Shown here: positions 32,647 to 42,291 of the stretch, piece by piece
How positions within the stretch are numbered: position 1 is the stretch's first letter
Layout of the letters: each line of letters starts with the position of its first letter
The notes under the pieces: generated by a model
Told to the model about the DNA's origin: nothing
The model's database searches: none
The model's input: the letters and a program-made list of their open reading frames with translations, nothing else
Program-made: the position numbers and the translations under genes
Assembly (NCBI RefSeq): GCF_016834655.1
Contig: NZ_JAENHP010000026.1
Location: 1 to 64,000, forward strand
DNA length: 64,000 bases
Reading direction: 5' to 3'
DNA from: Paractinoplanes ovalisporus
GTDB lineage: Bacteria > Actinomycetota > Actinomycetes > Mycobacteriales > Micromonosporaceae

Positions 32647-33057
32647 GTGATCGGCGTTCAACTGGCACAGCAGCTCAGAGAGGCCGGGCTGACCTGGAAA
32701 CCGGCCCTCGGTGACCGCTTCGCGATCCCGGACCGCGACCTCGACGACGAGGTGTTCGTGCTCAGCAACATGACGATCGAGGTGCACTCGATGCCCGAGG
32801 GCCCGGTGATCGGCTTCAACGGCACCACCGAGTGGGCCCTCGACGACGTCGAGCTGGACGAGACGGTCTGGCTGCCCCGCGAGGACCAGCTGCGGGAACT
32901 GCTCGGCGGCACGTTCCGCCAGCTGCGCCGGGGCACGGCCGGGTACGAGGTGCTGATCGACCTGCTCGGCGAGGAGCGCGTCTTCTCGGCAGCCGCGGTC
33001 GACGACGCGTACGCGGGAGCGCTGTTGCACCTGCTGGCCGCGGCGGGCGCCGGCTAA
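32647..33057 (+). CDS. Uncharacterised actinobacterial protein
   Basis: 136 aa, GTG start with AAGGAGG Shine-Dalgarno. Predicted alpha/beta, with repeated short strands (VFVLSNMTIEVH, PVIGFNGTTEWAL) and acidic loops; the C-terminus is a helix rich in Ala/Leu. No motif recognised and no cysteines. It lies between the cold-shock leader (divergent) and adnB (convergent, stops overlapping). Confidence 0.8.
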   Translation: MIGVQLAQQLREAGLTWKPALGDRFAIPDRDLDDEVFVLSNMTIEVHSMPEGPVIGFNGTTEWALDDVELDETVWLPREDQLRELLGGTFRQLRRGTAGYEVLIDLLGEERVFSAAAVDDAYAGALLHLLAAAGAG

Positions 33058-36000
33058 ATCACCCGTTCGGGCAGGCGCTCGACGAGGGCGGCGAGTTCGG
33101 ACGCGTCCAGCAGGTCGACCGGGCGCACGGTCACCTGATCCCGTACGTAATAAAACCCCGCCCGCACCCGGTTGACCGGCACCTTGGCCAGGGCGGCCCA
33201 GGCGATCCGGTACGCCGCCAGCTGCACCGCCGCGGCGTCGGCGTCGGCACCCTCGGGCCGCCGGCCGGTCTTCCAGTCGATCACGTCGTACCGGTTGGCC
33301 GTGTCGGCGAAGACGGCGTCCATCCGCCCGCGCACGACCACCCCGGCGATCGTGGTGGCGAACGGGACCTCCACCTCGACCGGGGTGCGTTCGGCCCACT
33401 CGCCCGACAGGAAGGCCTGCTGCAGCGCGACCAGTTCCTCGTCACCGGCCGCGTCGTCGTCGGCCGCGCCCGGCAGCTCGTCGATGTCGATCAGCCGGAC
33501 CGCCCCGAACCGCTGCTCCAACCAGGCGTGGAAGGCCGTGCCCCGGCGGGCGTGCGGGATCGGCCGGTGCGGCAGCGGGCGGCGCAGCGAGCGGGCCAGG
33601 GCCTGCGGGTCGCGGCGCAGCACCACGAGCTGCGAGACCGAGAGGTGGGCGGGCACGGCGACCTCGATCGGGCCGTCGTGGCGGGCCCGTTCGTCCCGTT
33701 CGGCCAGCAACAGACCGGCCTCGCGCCGCCAGCGGTCGATGTCCGGATCGGCGGACTCCGGAATGCCGACCAGCTCGGCGGCGAGCCCGGCCCGGGCCGC
33801 GACCTCCGGATCGTCGGCGGCCAGGGCGGCGAACGCCTCCGCCGCCTCCGGGTCGGGACTGGCGATCATGCGGCGGATCAGGTCGGCGGCGGCCGCCATG
33901 GCCGGGCGGCGCAGGCCCAGCGGGTCGAACGGCCATTCCGCCGAGACGACCGCCTCGGCCGCCGGATTGGTGGCGCCGGGAGCCGGCTCGGGGGTCCAGA
34001 CGTCGACCACCCCGGCGCCCTCCGCGCAGCTCGCGCGGATCTCGTCGAGGAAGACCGACGGGCCACGCGGGCGCTTGACCCCGTCGCCCCACCAGTAACC
34101 CGAGGCCAGCAGCAACCGCCGGGGCCGGGTCACGGCGACGTACGCGAGCCGGCGCTCCTCCCGCTCGTCGTGCTCCCGCCAGGCCGTGCCGAAGGCCGAG
34201 ACCGCGTTGAGCACGCCCTTCTGGTCCTCGGCGGCCGAGAGGTCGAGATGGGGCAGGCCGTCGGAGTCGCCGCGCAGCGGGAACGGCAGCACGCCGATAC
34301 CCATCAGGTAGTGGTCGGAGTTGCGCACCAGGCCCGGCCAGACCCCCTTGCTGAGCCCGGCCACCGACACGACGTCCCACTCCAGGCCCTTCGCGGCGTG
34401 CGCGGTGAGGATCTGCACGGCGCCCTCGACCACGTCGACCTGGCCCGGTTCGAGGCCACGCTCCTCCTCCTCGGCCGCGGCGAGGAAGGCCAGGAAGCCG
34501 GCGAGCGTGCCGCCGTCGGTCTCGGCCGAGTAGCGGGCGGCGGTGTCGGCCAGCGCGTCCAGGTGCCCGCGGGCCAGCCCGGCGTCCCCGGCCGCCCAGC
34601 CGCGCACGGCGACCTCGACGTCCAGGCCGATCGTGCGTTCGATGTCGGCCACCAGGTCGGGCAACGGCTGGTCGAGGCGCTGCCGCAGGGCGCTCAGTTC
34701 CCGGCTGTACGCGTGCAGCCGCCCGAAGCCCTCGGCCGAGTACTGCTGCGGCACGCCCAGGTCGGCCATCGCCTCGACCAGGGTGGCGTCGTCGAGACGG
34801 TCGGCCACCACGTCCTCGGGTTCGGCCCCGGTGACGACGGCGGCCCGGGCCGCGGCCAGCCCCCGGGCCCGGCGGTGCAGCGCCACCAGGTCGCGCGGCC
34901 CGATCCGCCAGCGGGCACCGGTGAGCAGGCGTAACAGGGCGGCGCCGTCGGTCGGGTCGGCCAGCACCCGCATCGTGCAGACGACGTCGCGGACCTCGGG
35001 CGTGTCGAGCAGACCGCCCAGGCCGACCACCTCGACCGGCAGCCCCCGCTTGCGCAGCGCGGCCTCGAGGGCCGGGATCTGGCTGCGCACCCGCACCAGC
35101 ACCGCGCTGGTCGGACGCTTCTCGACCGGAATCTCCTCGGGCAGCGCCTGCGGCAGGCCGGCCGTGATCCGCCAGGCCGTCAGCATCGAGTCACCGATCC
35201 AGTCGGCCTCCTCGGCGAACGTGGGCAGCAGAGCGCAGGCCACCGTACGGCCCCCGACCGCCCCCGAGACCCGCTCAGCGGCCCGGAGCTCGGTCACCCG
35301 CGCGCCGAACGCCCGCAGCGGAGCCGAGAGCGTGTTGGCCACGCGCAGGATCTCGGGACGGTTGCGCCAGCTGCGGGTCAGGCTGCCGACCCGGGCCGGT
35401 TCGCCGCCGGGCAGGGTGAACTCTTCGGGGAAGCGGTCGAGGGTGCCGGCCGAGGCGCCGCGCCAGCCGTAGATCGACTGGCAGGGGTCGCCGACCGCGG
35501 TGACCGGGTGCCCACCGCCGAACAGCGCGTTCAGCATCGTGACCTGGGCGTGGCTGGTGTCCTGATACTCGTCCAGCAGCACGATCTTGAAGCGGCCGCG
35601 CTCGATCTCGCCGACCTCGGGATGGTCGCGGGCGACCAGCGCCGCGCGGGCCATCTGGTCGCCGAAATCCATCGCCTCCAGGTCGAGTTTGCGCTGGTCA
35701 TAGAGGCGCACCAGGGGCAGCAGGGTGAGCCGCAGCCGCTGCCGGCCGAGCGCGTCGGCGACGTCCTTGTAGACCTTGCCCGGCCGCTCCTGCACGTCGG
35801 CGAAGAAGCGGCCGGTCCAGGCGGCCAGGTCGTCCGGCGTGACCAGGTGTTCGGCCAGTTCACCGGCGAGGGCGAGGACGTCGTCGGTGACCGTGCCCGG
35901 GGCGCGGTTCACGCCGGTCATCTCGCCCGTGTAGGAGCGGACCAGCGAGTCGACGATCTGCCAGCGGGCGGCCTCGGTGAGCAGGCGGGCCGACGGTTCG

Positions 36001-36434
36001 AAACCGGCGCGCAGGCCGTGCTCGGTGACGACCCGGGCCGCGTACGAGTGATAGGTCGAAATGGTGGCCTCACCGGCGAACGCGTCGTCGCGGCCGAGGC
36101 GGCGGATGAGCTGCCCGAGGCGGGTGCGCACGCGGTGGGCGAGTTCGCCGGCGGCCTTACGGGTGAAGGTCAGTCCCAGGATCTCGTCGGGGTGGGCGTA
36201 GCTGTTCGCGACCAGCCAGACCACCCGCGAGGCCATCGTCTCGGTCTTGCCCGAGCCGGCGCCCGCCACCACCAGCAGAGGCTCCACCGGGGCCGAGATG
36301 ATCTCGGACTGTTCCGCGGTGGGCCGGGGCAGGTGCAGCAGGCGCGCCAGCTCTTCCGGGGTGTAGCGGGGGCCGGAATCGGCACGACGGCGGGGCGTCG
36401 CCGGTTCGTCGGCGAACAGGCTCGGTTGGGTCAC
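33054..36434 (-). CDS. adnB: AdnB-type helicase-nuclease
   Basis: 1126 aa. N-terminal UvrD-type motor: Walker A AGAGSGKTET (about residues 57-66), motif II LLDEYQDTSHAQ (about 295). The C-terminal PD-(D/E)XK RecB-like nuclease has GRMDAVF, VIDWKTGRRP and QLAAYRIAW (about 1025-1060). AdnAB heterodimers resect DNA double-strand breaks for recombination in actinobacteria. ATG overlaps the stop of adnA (ATGA). Size matches the mycobacterial subunit. Confidence 0.95.
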   Translation of the reverse strand: MTQPSLFADEPATPRRRADSGPRYTPEELARLLHLPRPTAEQSEIISAPVEPLLVVAGAGSGKTETMASRVVWLVANSYAHPDEILGLTFTRKAAGELAHRVRTRLGQLIRRLGRDDAFAGEATISTYHSYAARVVTEHGLRAGFEPSARLLTEAARWQIVDSLVRSYTGEMTGVNRAPGTVTDDVLALAGELAEHLVTPDDLAAWTGRFFADVQERPGKVYKDVADALGRQRLRLTLLPLVRLYDQRKLDLEAMDFGDQMARAALVARDHPEVGEIERGRFKIVLLDEYQDTSHAQVTMLNALFGGGHPVTAVGDPCQSIYGWRGASAGTLDRFPEEFTLPGGEPARVGSLTRSWRNRPEILRVANTLSAPLRAFGARVTELRAAERVSGAVGGRTVACALLPTFAEEADWIGDSMLTAWRITAGLPQALPEEIPVEKRPTSAVLVRVRSQIPALEAALRKRGLPVEVVGLGGLLDTPEVRDVVCTMRVLADPTDGAALLRLLTGARWRIGPRDLVALHRRARGLAAARAAVVTGAEPEDVVADRLDDATLVEAMADLGVPQQYSAEGFGRLHAYSRELSALRQRLDQPLPDLVADIERTIGLDVEVAVRGWAAGDAGLARGHLDALADTAARYSAETDGGTLAGFLAFLAAAEEEERGLEPGQVDVVEGAVQILTAHAAKGLEWDVVSVAGLSKGVWPGLVRNSDHYLMGIGVLPFPLRGDSDGLPHLDLSAAEDQKGVLNAVSAFGTAWREHDEREERRLAYVAVTRPRRLLLASGYWWGDGVKRPRGPSVFLDEIRASCAEGAGVVDVWTPEPAPGATNPAAEAVVSAEWPFDPLGLRRPAMAAAADLIRRMIASPDPEAAEAFAALAADDPEVAARAGLAAELVGIPESADPDIDRWRREAGLLLAERDERARHDGPIEVAVPAHLSVSQLVVLRRDPQALARSLRRPLPHRPIPHARRGTAFHAWLEQRFGAVRLIDIDELPGAADDDAAGDEELVALQQAFLSGEWAERTPVEVEVPFATTIAGVVVRGRMDAVFADTANRYDVIDWKTGRRPEGADADAAAVQLAAYRIAWAALAKVPVNRVRAGFYYVRDQVTVRPVDLLDASELAALVERLPERVI

Positions 36435-39400
36435 TGGCCCTCGTCAACCACTTGGCGGCCTTTGCCGGAGATCGGGCAGCTGGTGCGCACCGGGCAGACC
36501 CGGCACCGGCTGTTGGCGACGGCCGAGAAGGTGGCGGCGGCCATGGTGTCGGCGGTGCGGCGGACCATCTCGTACGCCCACTGGGGGTCGGCGGCCTCGG
36601 CCAGCGGAAGTTGCATCTGCTCACGGGCGTCCTTGCCCGGGCCGAGCTGCACCAGCGCGGCGCCGCCGCTCTCGGCGCCGTAGTCGGCGAACGCGCCCGC
36701 CTCGACGGCGGTCTGGTAGCCGGCGAGCTGGGCGTGCTCGGCGAGATCGGCCGCGGCGACGGCGGTGGTCTTGCCGGTCTTGAGGTCGATGACCACGAGC
36801 CGGCCGTCCTCGTCGATCTCGAGCCGGTCGACGCGGCCGGTGAGCTGGATCGGGCGTTTCTGGTCCTCGAGCCGGACGGTGAACTCGTGCTCGATCGCGA
36901 GCAGCCGGCGCGGGTTGCCGGCCAGCCAGCGCAGCAGCTTGTCGACCATGGCCTGGGCCCTGTCCTGCTCGGGCCCGGCGAGCCAGCGGGCGGCCAGTTC
37001 GATCGCGTCGAACCGGGCGCTGACATATTCGACCAGCTTCTCGCGGTCGGCGTTGGCGTCCTCGGCCAGCATGGCGGCGGCGTGCACCAGGTTGCCGACC
37101 CCCTGGGCCGGGCCCGGCGGGGCGGCGCCGCCGTGGCGTTCGAGCAGCCAGCGCAGGCTGCAGCGCAGCGCGCTCTCCATCGAGGACGGTGTGACCTTGA
37201 CCGGGTCGCCCTCGTCGACCAGGGGGCGGTCGTCGGAGAGGGGGCGCAGGCCCCACCACTCGTCCGGGTGGGCGCCCGGAACACCGGCAGCGGCGAGCCG
37301 GGCCAGTTCCGCGGCGGCGGCGCGGCGGCGGGCCGGGGTCTGGTCGGTGCCGACGACCACCGTACGGAGTTCCGCCACCAGCGCGGCCAGCGTCAGAGCT
37401 CGTGGCGGTCGGGCCACGGTCAGTTCTTCCGGCCCGGTTCCTTCCGGACCCGCCCCTTCCGGCTCGTCGTCGGGCGGTTCGTCGCCGGCCCAGCCCGCGC
37501 CGGCGAACAGGTCGGCCTGTTCCACCTTGGCGGTGAGTGCTCTCGGGCCGCCGGTCTTCGCAGCAGCCGGGCGTGTCGTTCCGCCTGCGGCCGTCTTCGC
37601 GGTGCCCTGACCGGCCCGTTCGGTCTTCCCCACCGGATCGGGCGCTTGCGGGTTGTCGGGGTCGGTCTCCTCCACGCCCTCGGTGCCGGGCTCCTGTGGG
37701 TTGTCGGGATCGGTCTCTTCCACACCCTCAGTGCCCGGCGCCTGCGGGTCAGCGCCCTCCCTCGGCGGCGCCTGCGGGTTGTCGGGATCGGTCTCCTCCA
37801 CACCCTCAGTGCCGGGGGCCTGCGGGTTGTCGGGATCGGTCTCCTCCACACCCTCAGTGCCGGGGGCCTGTGGGTTGTCGGGATCGGTCTCCTCCACACC
37901 CTCAGTGCCGGGGGCCTGTGGGTTGTCGGGGTCGGTCTCCTCCACACCGTCGGCGCTGGGGGCCGTCTCCTCCCCGGCCTCGGTGTCGGGGGGCTGCGGG
38001 CCGTCGGGGTCGGTGTCCCAGAGGTCGGGGCCGGGCGGGGGCTCCTCGGGCGGGGGCGGCGGCGGGCTGCCGGGGCCCTCGTCGGAGAGGCCCAGCTCGG
38101 TGAGGAAGCGGCTGGGCTGTTCCTCGCCTTCGGAGCCGCCGACGCCGGCCGAGGCCACGGCGGTGACGATGAGTTTGTGGCGGGCGCGGGTGGCGGCCAC
38201 GTAGAACAGCCGGCGCTCCTCGTCGAGCAGCGCCGACGTCTGGCCGACCACCGCCGCCTGCCCCGAGGCGGCCCGGCCGGCGATCACGTCGACCAGGCGT
38301 TCCGAGCCGAGCAGGCTGCCGCGCAGGCGCAGGTCGGGCCAGATGCCCTCCTGCACGCCGGCCATCACCACGACGTCCCACTCGAGGCCCTTGGCGGCGT
38401 GCGCGGTGAGAAGGCGGACCGACTCACCCCGGTCGGCGCTGGGCGCGATCGAGTCGGCCGGGAGGTCCTGGCCGAGCACGTGGTCGAGGAAGACCTCGGT
38501 GCGGGCGCCCGGCAGCCGGTCGACAAAACGGGCCGCCGCGTCGAACAGCACCACCATCGAGTCGAGATCGCGGTCGGCGGCCTCGGCCCGCCACTGCCGG
38601 GCCCGGGCGACGTCGGTGTTGTCGGCCATGGGCGCGGAGCGGGTGCTCATCGCGTACCACCGGTCGGCCAGCCCGCTGGCCCGCCAGACCGTCCACAGAA
38701 CCTGCTCGGCGGTCGCCCCCGGAGCGGACGCCGCCTCGCGGGCGGTGGCCAGCAGCCGGGCCACCTGCTGCGCCGGCACCGCCCAGCGCCGCTCGACCAT
38801 GTCGAGGCCGGCCGGATCCCGTACGGCGTCAACCAGCAGTTCCCCCGACGGCCGCCGGTCCCCCGCCGAGAGCGCCAGCGCGCGCAGCCCCTGACGCAGC
38901 CGCCGCTCGGCCAGCGGGTCGGCCCCACCGAGCGACGAGTGCAACAGCGCGACGGCGGTCTCTTCGGTGAGCGCTTCGGGGTCGAGCGCACACCGAAGGA
39001 GCAGCAGAAACGGCGCCACGGCGGGCTGCAGATGCAGCGGGAGATCTTCGGCGTGCGTCACGGTCGGCACGCCCGCCGCAGCCAGGGCCCGCTGCAGAGA
39101 CGGCAGCTGCAACGTGGTGCTGCGCAGCAGAACCGCCATCCGCGACCACGGCACACCGTGCAGCAGGTGAGCCTCCCGAAGCGCATGAGCAACAAACGCC
39201 GCCTCGGCGGTCGCCGCCCGGAACACCCGGACAACCGCCTCGGCCCTGAGCTCCCCACCGACCGGCTCACCCCGCCGCCCAGCCGCCGCGACACCCGAGC
39301 CGCCACGCCCCGCGGCCGCCGAGACACCGGCAACGTCGCGCTGCTGATCCGGCGACCCGCCGCCCACCGACCCGCCCGTGCCACCACGCCCGTCGGCCAC

Positions 39401-40963
39401 CGGAACGCCCGCACCACCGCGCCGCTCAGCCGGCGACTCGCCGCCCACCGACCCGCCTGCACCGCCCTGCTGCTCGGCTGCCGCATCGACGCCGCGCTGA
39501 CCAGCGGGTGAGGCGGGCTCAGTGGAGGGAACGTCACCGGGCGAGGCCGTGTCGGAAGCACTCCCGCTGGACGCCGCCGGATCAGACGCACCCGCTCCAG
39601 GAGCACGACGCGCGGGGGTCACGCCGGGCGCGGTGGGCTGAGAGGGAATCGCGCCGAACTGGGCGGAAGCCGACGAACCCGCCGAGGGCGAAGACGACTC
39701 GGGCGCGGACGACTGACCCGCGCCAGGCGAGGGCGCGGACGACTGACCCGCGCCAGGCGAGGGCGCGGACGACTGACCCGCGCCAGGCGAGGGCGCGGAC
39801 GACTGACCCGCGCCAGGCGAGGGCGGAGCGCTCGGGGGTGGTTCGGGGCCGAGCAGCGGGGGCGGCGGATGCATCGGCCGGTGACTGATCGGGCCCCGCA
39901 TGCGACGCGCCACCCGGAGCGTGGCCGAGAGCAGCGGGCCGGGTGCACGGTAATTCGTGTGGAACGTCAGGGTTTCGGCAAGCGCCCCTGACGCCGTACG
40001 GAAGCGGCTGGGGAAGTTGGCCACCGCGCCCGGGTCGGCGCCTCGGAAGCCGTAGACCGAGGAGTCGGGGTCGCCAAACGCGACCAGCGGCTTGCCACCC
40101 CCGGCGACCAGGGAGAGCAGCTCGATCTGGGCCGGGTCGGTGTCGGCCAGCTCGTCCACATAGACGTATTCCAGGCGGCGGCGCTCGGCCTCGAGCAGCT
40201 CGGGCGTGTCGGCCAGCAGGCCCGAGGCGGCTCGCACCAGCTCGGCCGGGTCGTAGGCGGACGAACCTCGGGTCGTGACGTCGCGCAATGCCAGCACGGC
40301 CACATATTCGCGGAGGAATCGGGCGGCGGCCGGCCAGTCGTCGCGGCCCAGGCGCTCGCCCAGGCGGGCCAGTTCGACCGCGTCGATGCCACGCTCGGCG
40401 GCTCGCTGCAGAAGGTCACGCAGCTGCTGGGCGAAGGCCCGGGTGGGCAGCGCGGGCCGCAGCGACACCGGCCAGCCGATCGGGTCGGGCTCGTCGGGGT
40501 CGCCCGAGATCTCCAGGAGCTCGCGGATGATCAGGTCTTGTTCGGGGCCGGTGAGCAGGCGCGGGGACGGCTCGCCACGGTCGGCCGCGGCCCGGCGGAG
40601 CAGGCCGAACGCGTATGCGTGGAAGGTCCTGACCAGCGGCTCGTGCACGATGCGGCCCGGGTCGGCGGCGATGCGGGCCTCGATGCGGTCGCGCAGCGCC
40701 GAGGCTCCGCGCCGGCCGAACGTGAGCACCAGGATGCGCTCGGGGTCGACGCCGGAGGCGATGCGCGCGGCCACCGACTCGACGAGCGTGGTCGTCTTGC
40801 CGGTGCCGGGGCCACCGACGACGAGGAGCGGGCCGTCGACGTGGGAGACCGCGTAGGTCTGGAGGGGGTCTTGAAGGAGCGGCGGCAGAACACTCGGTGG
40901 GCGCCGGACCAGCCGGTACGCCGGACGGCGGACCGCGGCGGACGAGGAAACCGGCGTGTTCAC
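36431..40963 (-). CDS. adnA: AdnA-type helicase-nuclease with two large repeat insertions
   Basis: About 1510 aa, roughly 450 longer than mycobacterial AdnA. Walker A GGPGTGKT at 50-57; motif II VYVDELADTDPAQ (about 264). The C-terminal nuclease has GRVDRLEI, VIDLKTGKTT and QLAGYQTAV. Fe-S cysteines: one in ALRCSLRWLL and three in CRVCPVRTSC at the end. The extra length comes from a Pro/Ser/Gly/Ala-rich insert (about 365-545, with four 10-residue repeats) and an acidic insert (about 960-1110, with 16-residue repeats VEETDPDNPQAPGTEG). The GTG at 40963 is the plausible start; longer frames run into the LacI gene. First gene of the adnAB pair. Confidence 0.92.
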   Translation of the reverse strand: MNTPVSSSAAVRRPAYRLVRRPPSVLPPLLQDPLQTYAVSHVDGPLLVVGGPGTGKTTTLVESVAARIASGVDPERILVLTFGRRGASALRDRIEARIAADPGRIVHEPLVRTFHAYAFGLLRRAAADRGEPSPRLLTGPEQDLIIRELLEISGDPDEPDPIGWPVSLRPALPTRAFAQQLRDLLQRAAERGIDAVELARLGERLGRDDWPAAARFLREYVAVLALRDVTTRGSSAYDPAELVRAASGLLADTPELLEAERRRLEYVYVDELADTDPAQIELLSLVAGGGKPLVAFGDPDSSVYGFRGADPGAVANFPSRFRTASGALAETLTFHTNYRAPGPLLSATLRVARRMRGPISHRPMHPPPPLLGPEPPPSAPPSPGAGQSSAPSPGAGQSSAPSPGAGQSSAPSPGAGQSSAPESSSPSAGSSASAQFGAIPSQPTAPGVTPARRAPGAGASDPAASSGSASDTASPGDVPSTEPASPAGQRGVDAAAEQQGGAGGSVGGESPAERRGGAGVPVADGRGGTGGSVGGGSPDQQRDVAGVSAAAGRGGSGVAAAGRRGEPVGGELRAEAVVRVFRAATAEAAFVAHALREAHLLHGVPWSRMAVLLRSTTLQLPSLQRALAAAGVPTVTHAEDLPLHLQPAVAPFLLLLRCALDPEALTEETAVALLHSSLGGADPLAERRLRQGLRALALSAGDRRPSGELLVDAVRDPAGLDMVERRWAVPAQQVARLLATAREAASAPGATAEQVLWTVWRASGLADRWYAMSTRSAPMADNTDVARARQWRAEAADRDLDSMVVLFDAAARFVDRLPGARTEVFLDHVLGQDLPADSIAPSADRGESVRLLTAHAAKGLEWDVVVMAGVQEGIWPDLRLRGSLLGSERLVDVIAGRAASGQAAVVGQTSALLDEERRLFYVAATRARHKLIVTAVASAGVGGSEGEEQPSRFLTELGLSDEGPGSPPPPPPEEPPPGPDLWDTDPDGPQPPDTEAGEETAPSADGVEETDPDNPQAPGTEGVEETDPDNPQAPGTEGVEETDPDNPQAPGTEGVEETDPDNPQAPPREGADPQAPGTEGVEETDPDNPQEPGTEGVEETDPDNPQAPDPVGKTERAGQGTAKTAAGGTTRPAAAKTGGPRALTAKVEQADLFAGAGWAGDEPPDDEPEGAGPEGTGPEELTVARPPRALTLAALVAELRTVVVGTDQTPARRRAAAAELARLAAAGVPGAHPDEWWGLRPLSDDRPLVDEGDPVKVTPSSMESALRCSLRWLLERHGGAAPPGPAQGVGNLVHAAAMLAEDANADREKLVEYVSARFDAIELAARWLAGPEQDRAQAMVDKLLRWLAGNPRRLLAIEHEFTVRLEDQKRPIQLTGRVDRLEIDEDGRLVVIDLKTGKTTAVAAADLAEHAQLAGYQTAVEAGAFADYGAESGGAALVQLGPGKDAREQMQLPLAEAADPQWAYEMVRRTADTMAAATFSAVANSRCRVCPVRTSCPISGKGRQVVDEGQ
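37641..37953 (-). repeat. 48-bp tandem repeats within adnA (acidic insert)
   Basis: About six copies of a 48-bp unit encoding the 16-residue repeat VEETDPDNPQAPGTEG with small changes; one copy is interrupted by a short PREGAD-type insertion. In frame, so it lengthens the protein (about residues 1003-1108) without a frameshift. Copy number is likely to vary between strains. Confidence 0.9.
39701..39820 (-). repeat. Four perfect 30-bp tandem repeats within adnA
   Basis: Identical 30-bp units start at 39701, 39731, 39761 and 39791, encoding four copies of a ten-residue Ser/Pro/Gly/Ala/Gln unit (SAPSPGAGQS). The perfect identity points to recent expansion. Confidence 0.95.
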
Positions 40964-40992
40964 GGCAACAAGGAAACCACGAGGGTCCGACG

Positions 40993-42015
40993 TTATCGAA
41001 CAGCCGGTTTGGCCACGGAGGCGCGACGGCGTACGGGCATCGGCACGCGCAGCACCGCGGGGTCGGACGCCGGGCCGAGCAGTTTCTCGACCGCCTGCCA
41101 GCCGAGCTGGTAGTGCGGCAGCGAGATGCTGGTGAGCTGCGGCCGCAGCCAGGCCGCCAGCTCGGAGTCGTCGAACGAGATCACCGACACCGCGTCCGGG
41201 ATGTCCAGGCCGGCCTCCCGCAGGGCCTGGTAGGTGCCGAGGGCGATCCGGTCGTTCAGGCAGATCAGGGCCTGCGGCATCAGCCCTTCGGCGAGGGCGC
41301 GACTGACCGCCTCGTACGCCGAATCGGGCCACCAGTCGCACTCCACCGTGCCGGCCAGTCGCACGTCGGCCGCGTGCAGCCCCTCACGGATGCCGGCCAG
41401 CCTCTCCCGCCCCGCGAACACGTGCTCGCCGGGGCTGCCGACCAGGTGGATCCCGCCGCGGTGCCCGGCCTCGAGCAGGGTGGTGGCCGCGGTCCAGCCG
41501 GCCGCCAGCTCGTCCGGGATGACCTGGTGCTGCGCCGGCCGCGACCGGTGGGTCAGACAGTTGAGCAGCACCACCGACCGCCCCTTGAGCTGCTTGGGCA
41601 GGCGCACGTAGCGGGTGAACATGCTCGCGTAGATGAACGCGTCGACCTGCCGGTCGAGGAAGTCGGAGATCAGCTTCTCCTCGACGACCGGGTCACCTTC
41701 GGTCTCGCCGATGAAGAGCAGATGACCGTGCGCCACGGCCGCGGCCAGGCTCCCGTTGATGGCCCGGCCCGCGTACGGATCGGAGGCCAGCGTGTCCGAG
41801 ACGAGCGCGATCGTCCGGGTGACCTTGGTGCGCAGGCTCCGGGCCATGAGGTTGGGCCGGTAGTCCAGCTCCTGAGCCGCCCGGAGCACCCGCTGACGGG
41901 CGTCTTCGGAGATCCTCATGTCCTGGTGGCGTCCAGCCAGGACGAAGGAGGCCGTGCTGCGGGACACGCCGGCCCGCTGTGCGACCTGTAGGAGAGTCGC
42001 CCGTTGCGGGGGCAT
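40993..42015 (-). CDS. LacI family transcriptional regulator
   Basis: 340 aa. N-terminal helix-turn-helix with TLLQVAQRAGVSRSTASFVL (about residues 7-26) and hinge NLMARSLRTK, followed by a sugar-binding-protein-like effector domain. No sugar transporter or glycosidase gene is adjacent, so the regulon is elsewhere or unknown. It ends 29 bp before adnA on the same strand; read-through into adnAB is possible. Confidence 0.93.
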   Translation of the reverse strand: MPPQRATLLQVAQRAGVSRSTASFVLAGRHQDMRISEDARQRVLRAAQELDYRPNLMARSLRTKVTRTIALVSDTLASDPYAGRAINGSLAAAVAHGHLLFIGETEGDPVVEEKLISDFLDRQVDAFIYASMFTRYVRLPKQLKGRSVVLLNCLTHRSRPAQHQVIPDELAAGWTAATTLLEAGHRGGIHLVGSPGEHVFAGRERLAGIREGLHAADVRLAGTVECDWWPDSAYEAVSRALAEGLMPQALICLNDRIALGTYQALREAGLDIPDAVSVISFDDSELAAWLRPQLTSISLPHYQLGWQAVEKLLGPASDPAVLRVPMPVRRRASVAKPAVR

Positions 42016-42247
42016 GTTCCGCAGTGTTCCACGGTCCCCCGAAGGAGCACCATGCGCACAGTTCGCAGATGCTCAATTGACGTCTGACGACTCGCCGTTG
42101 CAGTGTCGGGCTCAACCGATCCAGCAAGCAACGTGCCCCGGCGGGCGCGACGCCGCCCGGCAGCCGGAAGCGTGCGTGCCGGCGTGTCCCGGTGAGAGCG
42201 CGACCGGCGCGCCCCCGTGCTGCTCGGCGGGCCCGCCGGGGCCCCTG

Positions 42248-42287
42248 GTCACGCCGGGTGGGTGTGGTGACACCCACCCGGCGTGAC
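42248..42287 (-). terminator. Long perfect hairpin terminator of the LOG gene pair
   Basis: Perfect 18-bp stem (42248-42265 and 42270-42287) with a GGTG loop, 4 bp after the stop of the minus-strand LOG gene and upstream of the LacI promoter region. No U-tract. It also insulates the LacI gene. The remaining gap 42016-42247 shows nothing else that I can support. Confidence 0.8.
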
Positions 42288-42291
42288 ACCC

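Noticed and set aside
36452..39511. A 1019-codon open frame antisense to adnA
   Set aside because: It mirrors the GC-rich third positions and repeats of adnA, has no ribosome site and no recognisable domain; the helicase-nuclease motifs are all on the minus strand.
40964..41341. Longer adnA start giving 1636 codons
   Set aside because: The extension lies in the LacI coding region on the same strand and has no similarity to helicases; the GTG at 40963 gives the conserved N-terminus.
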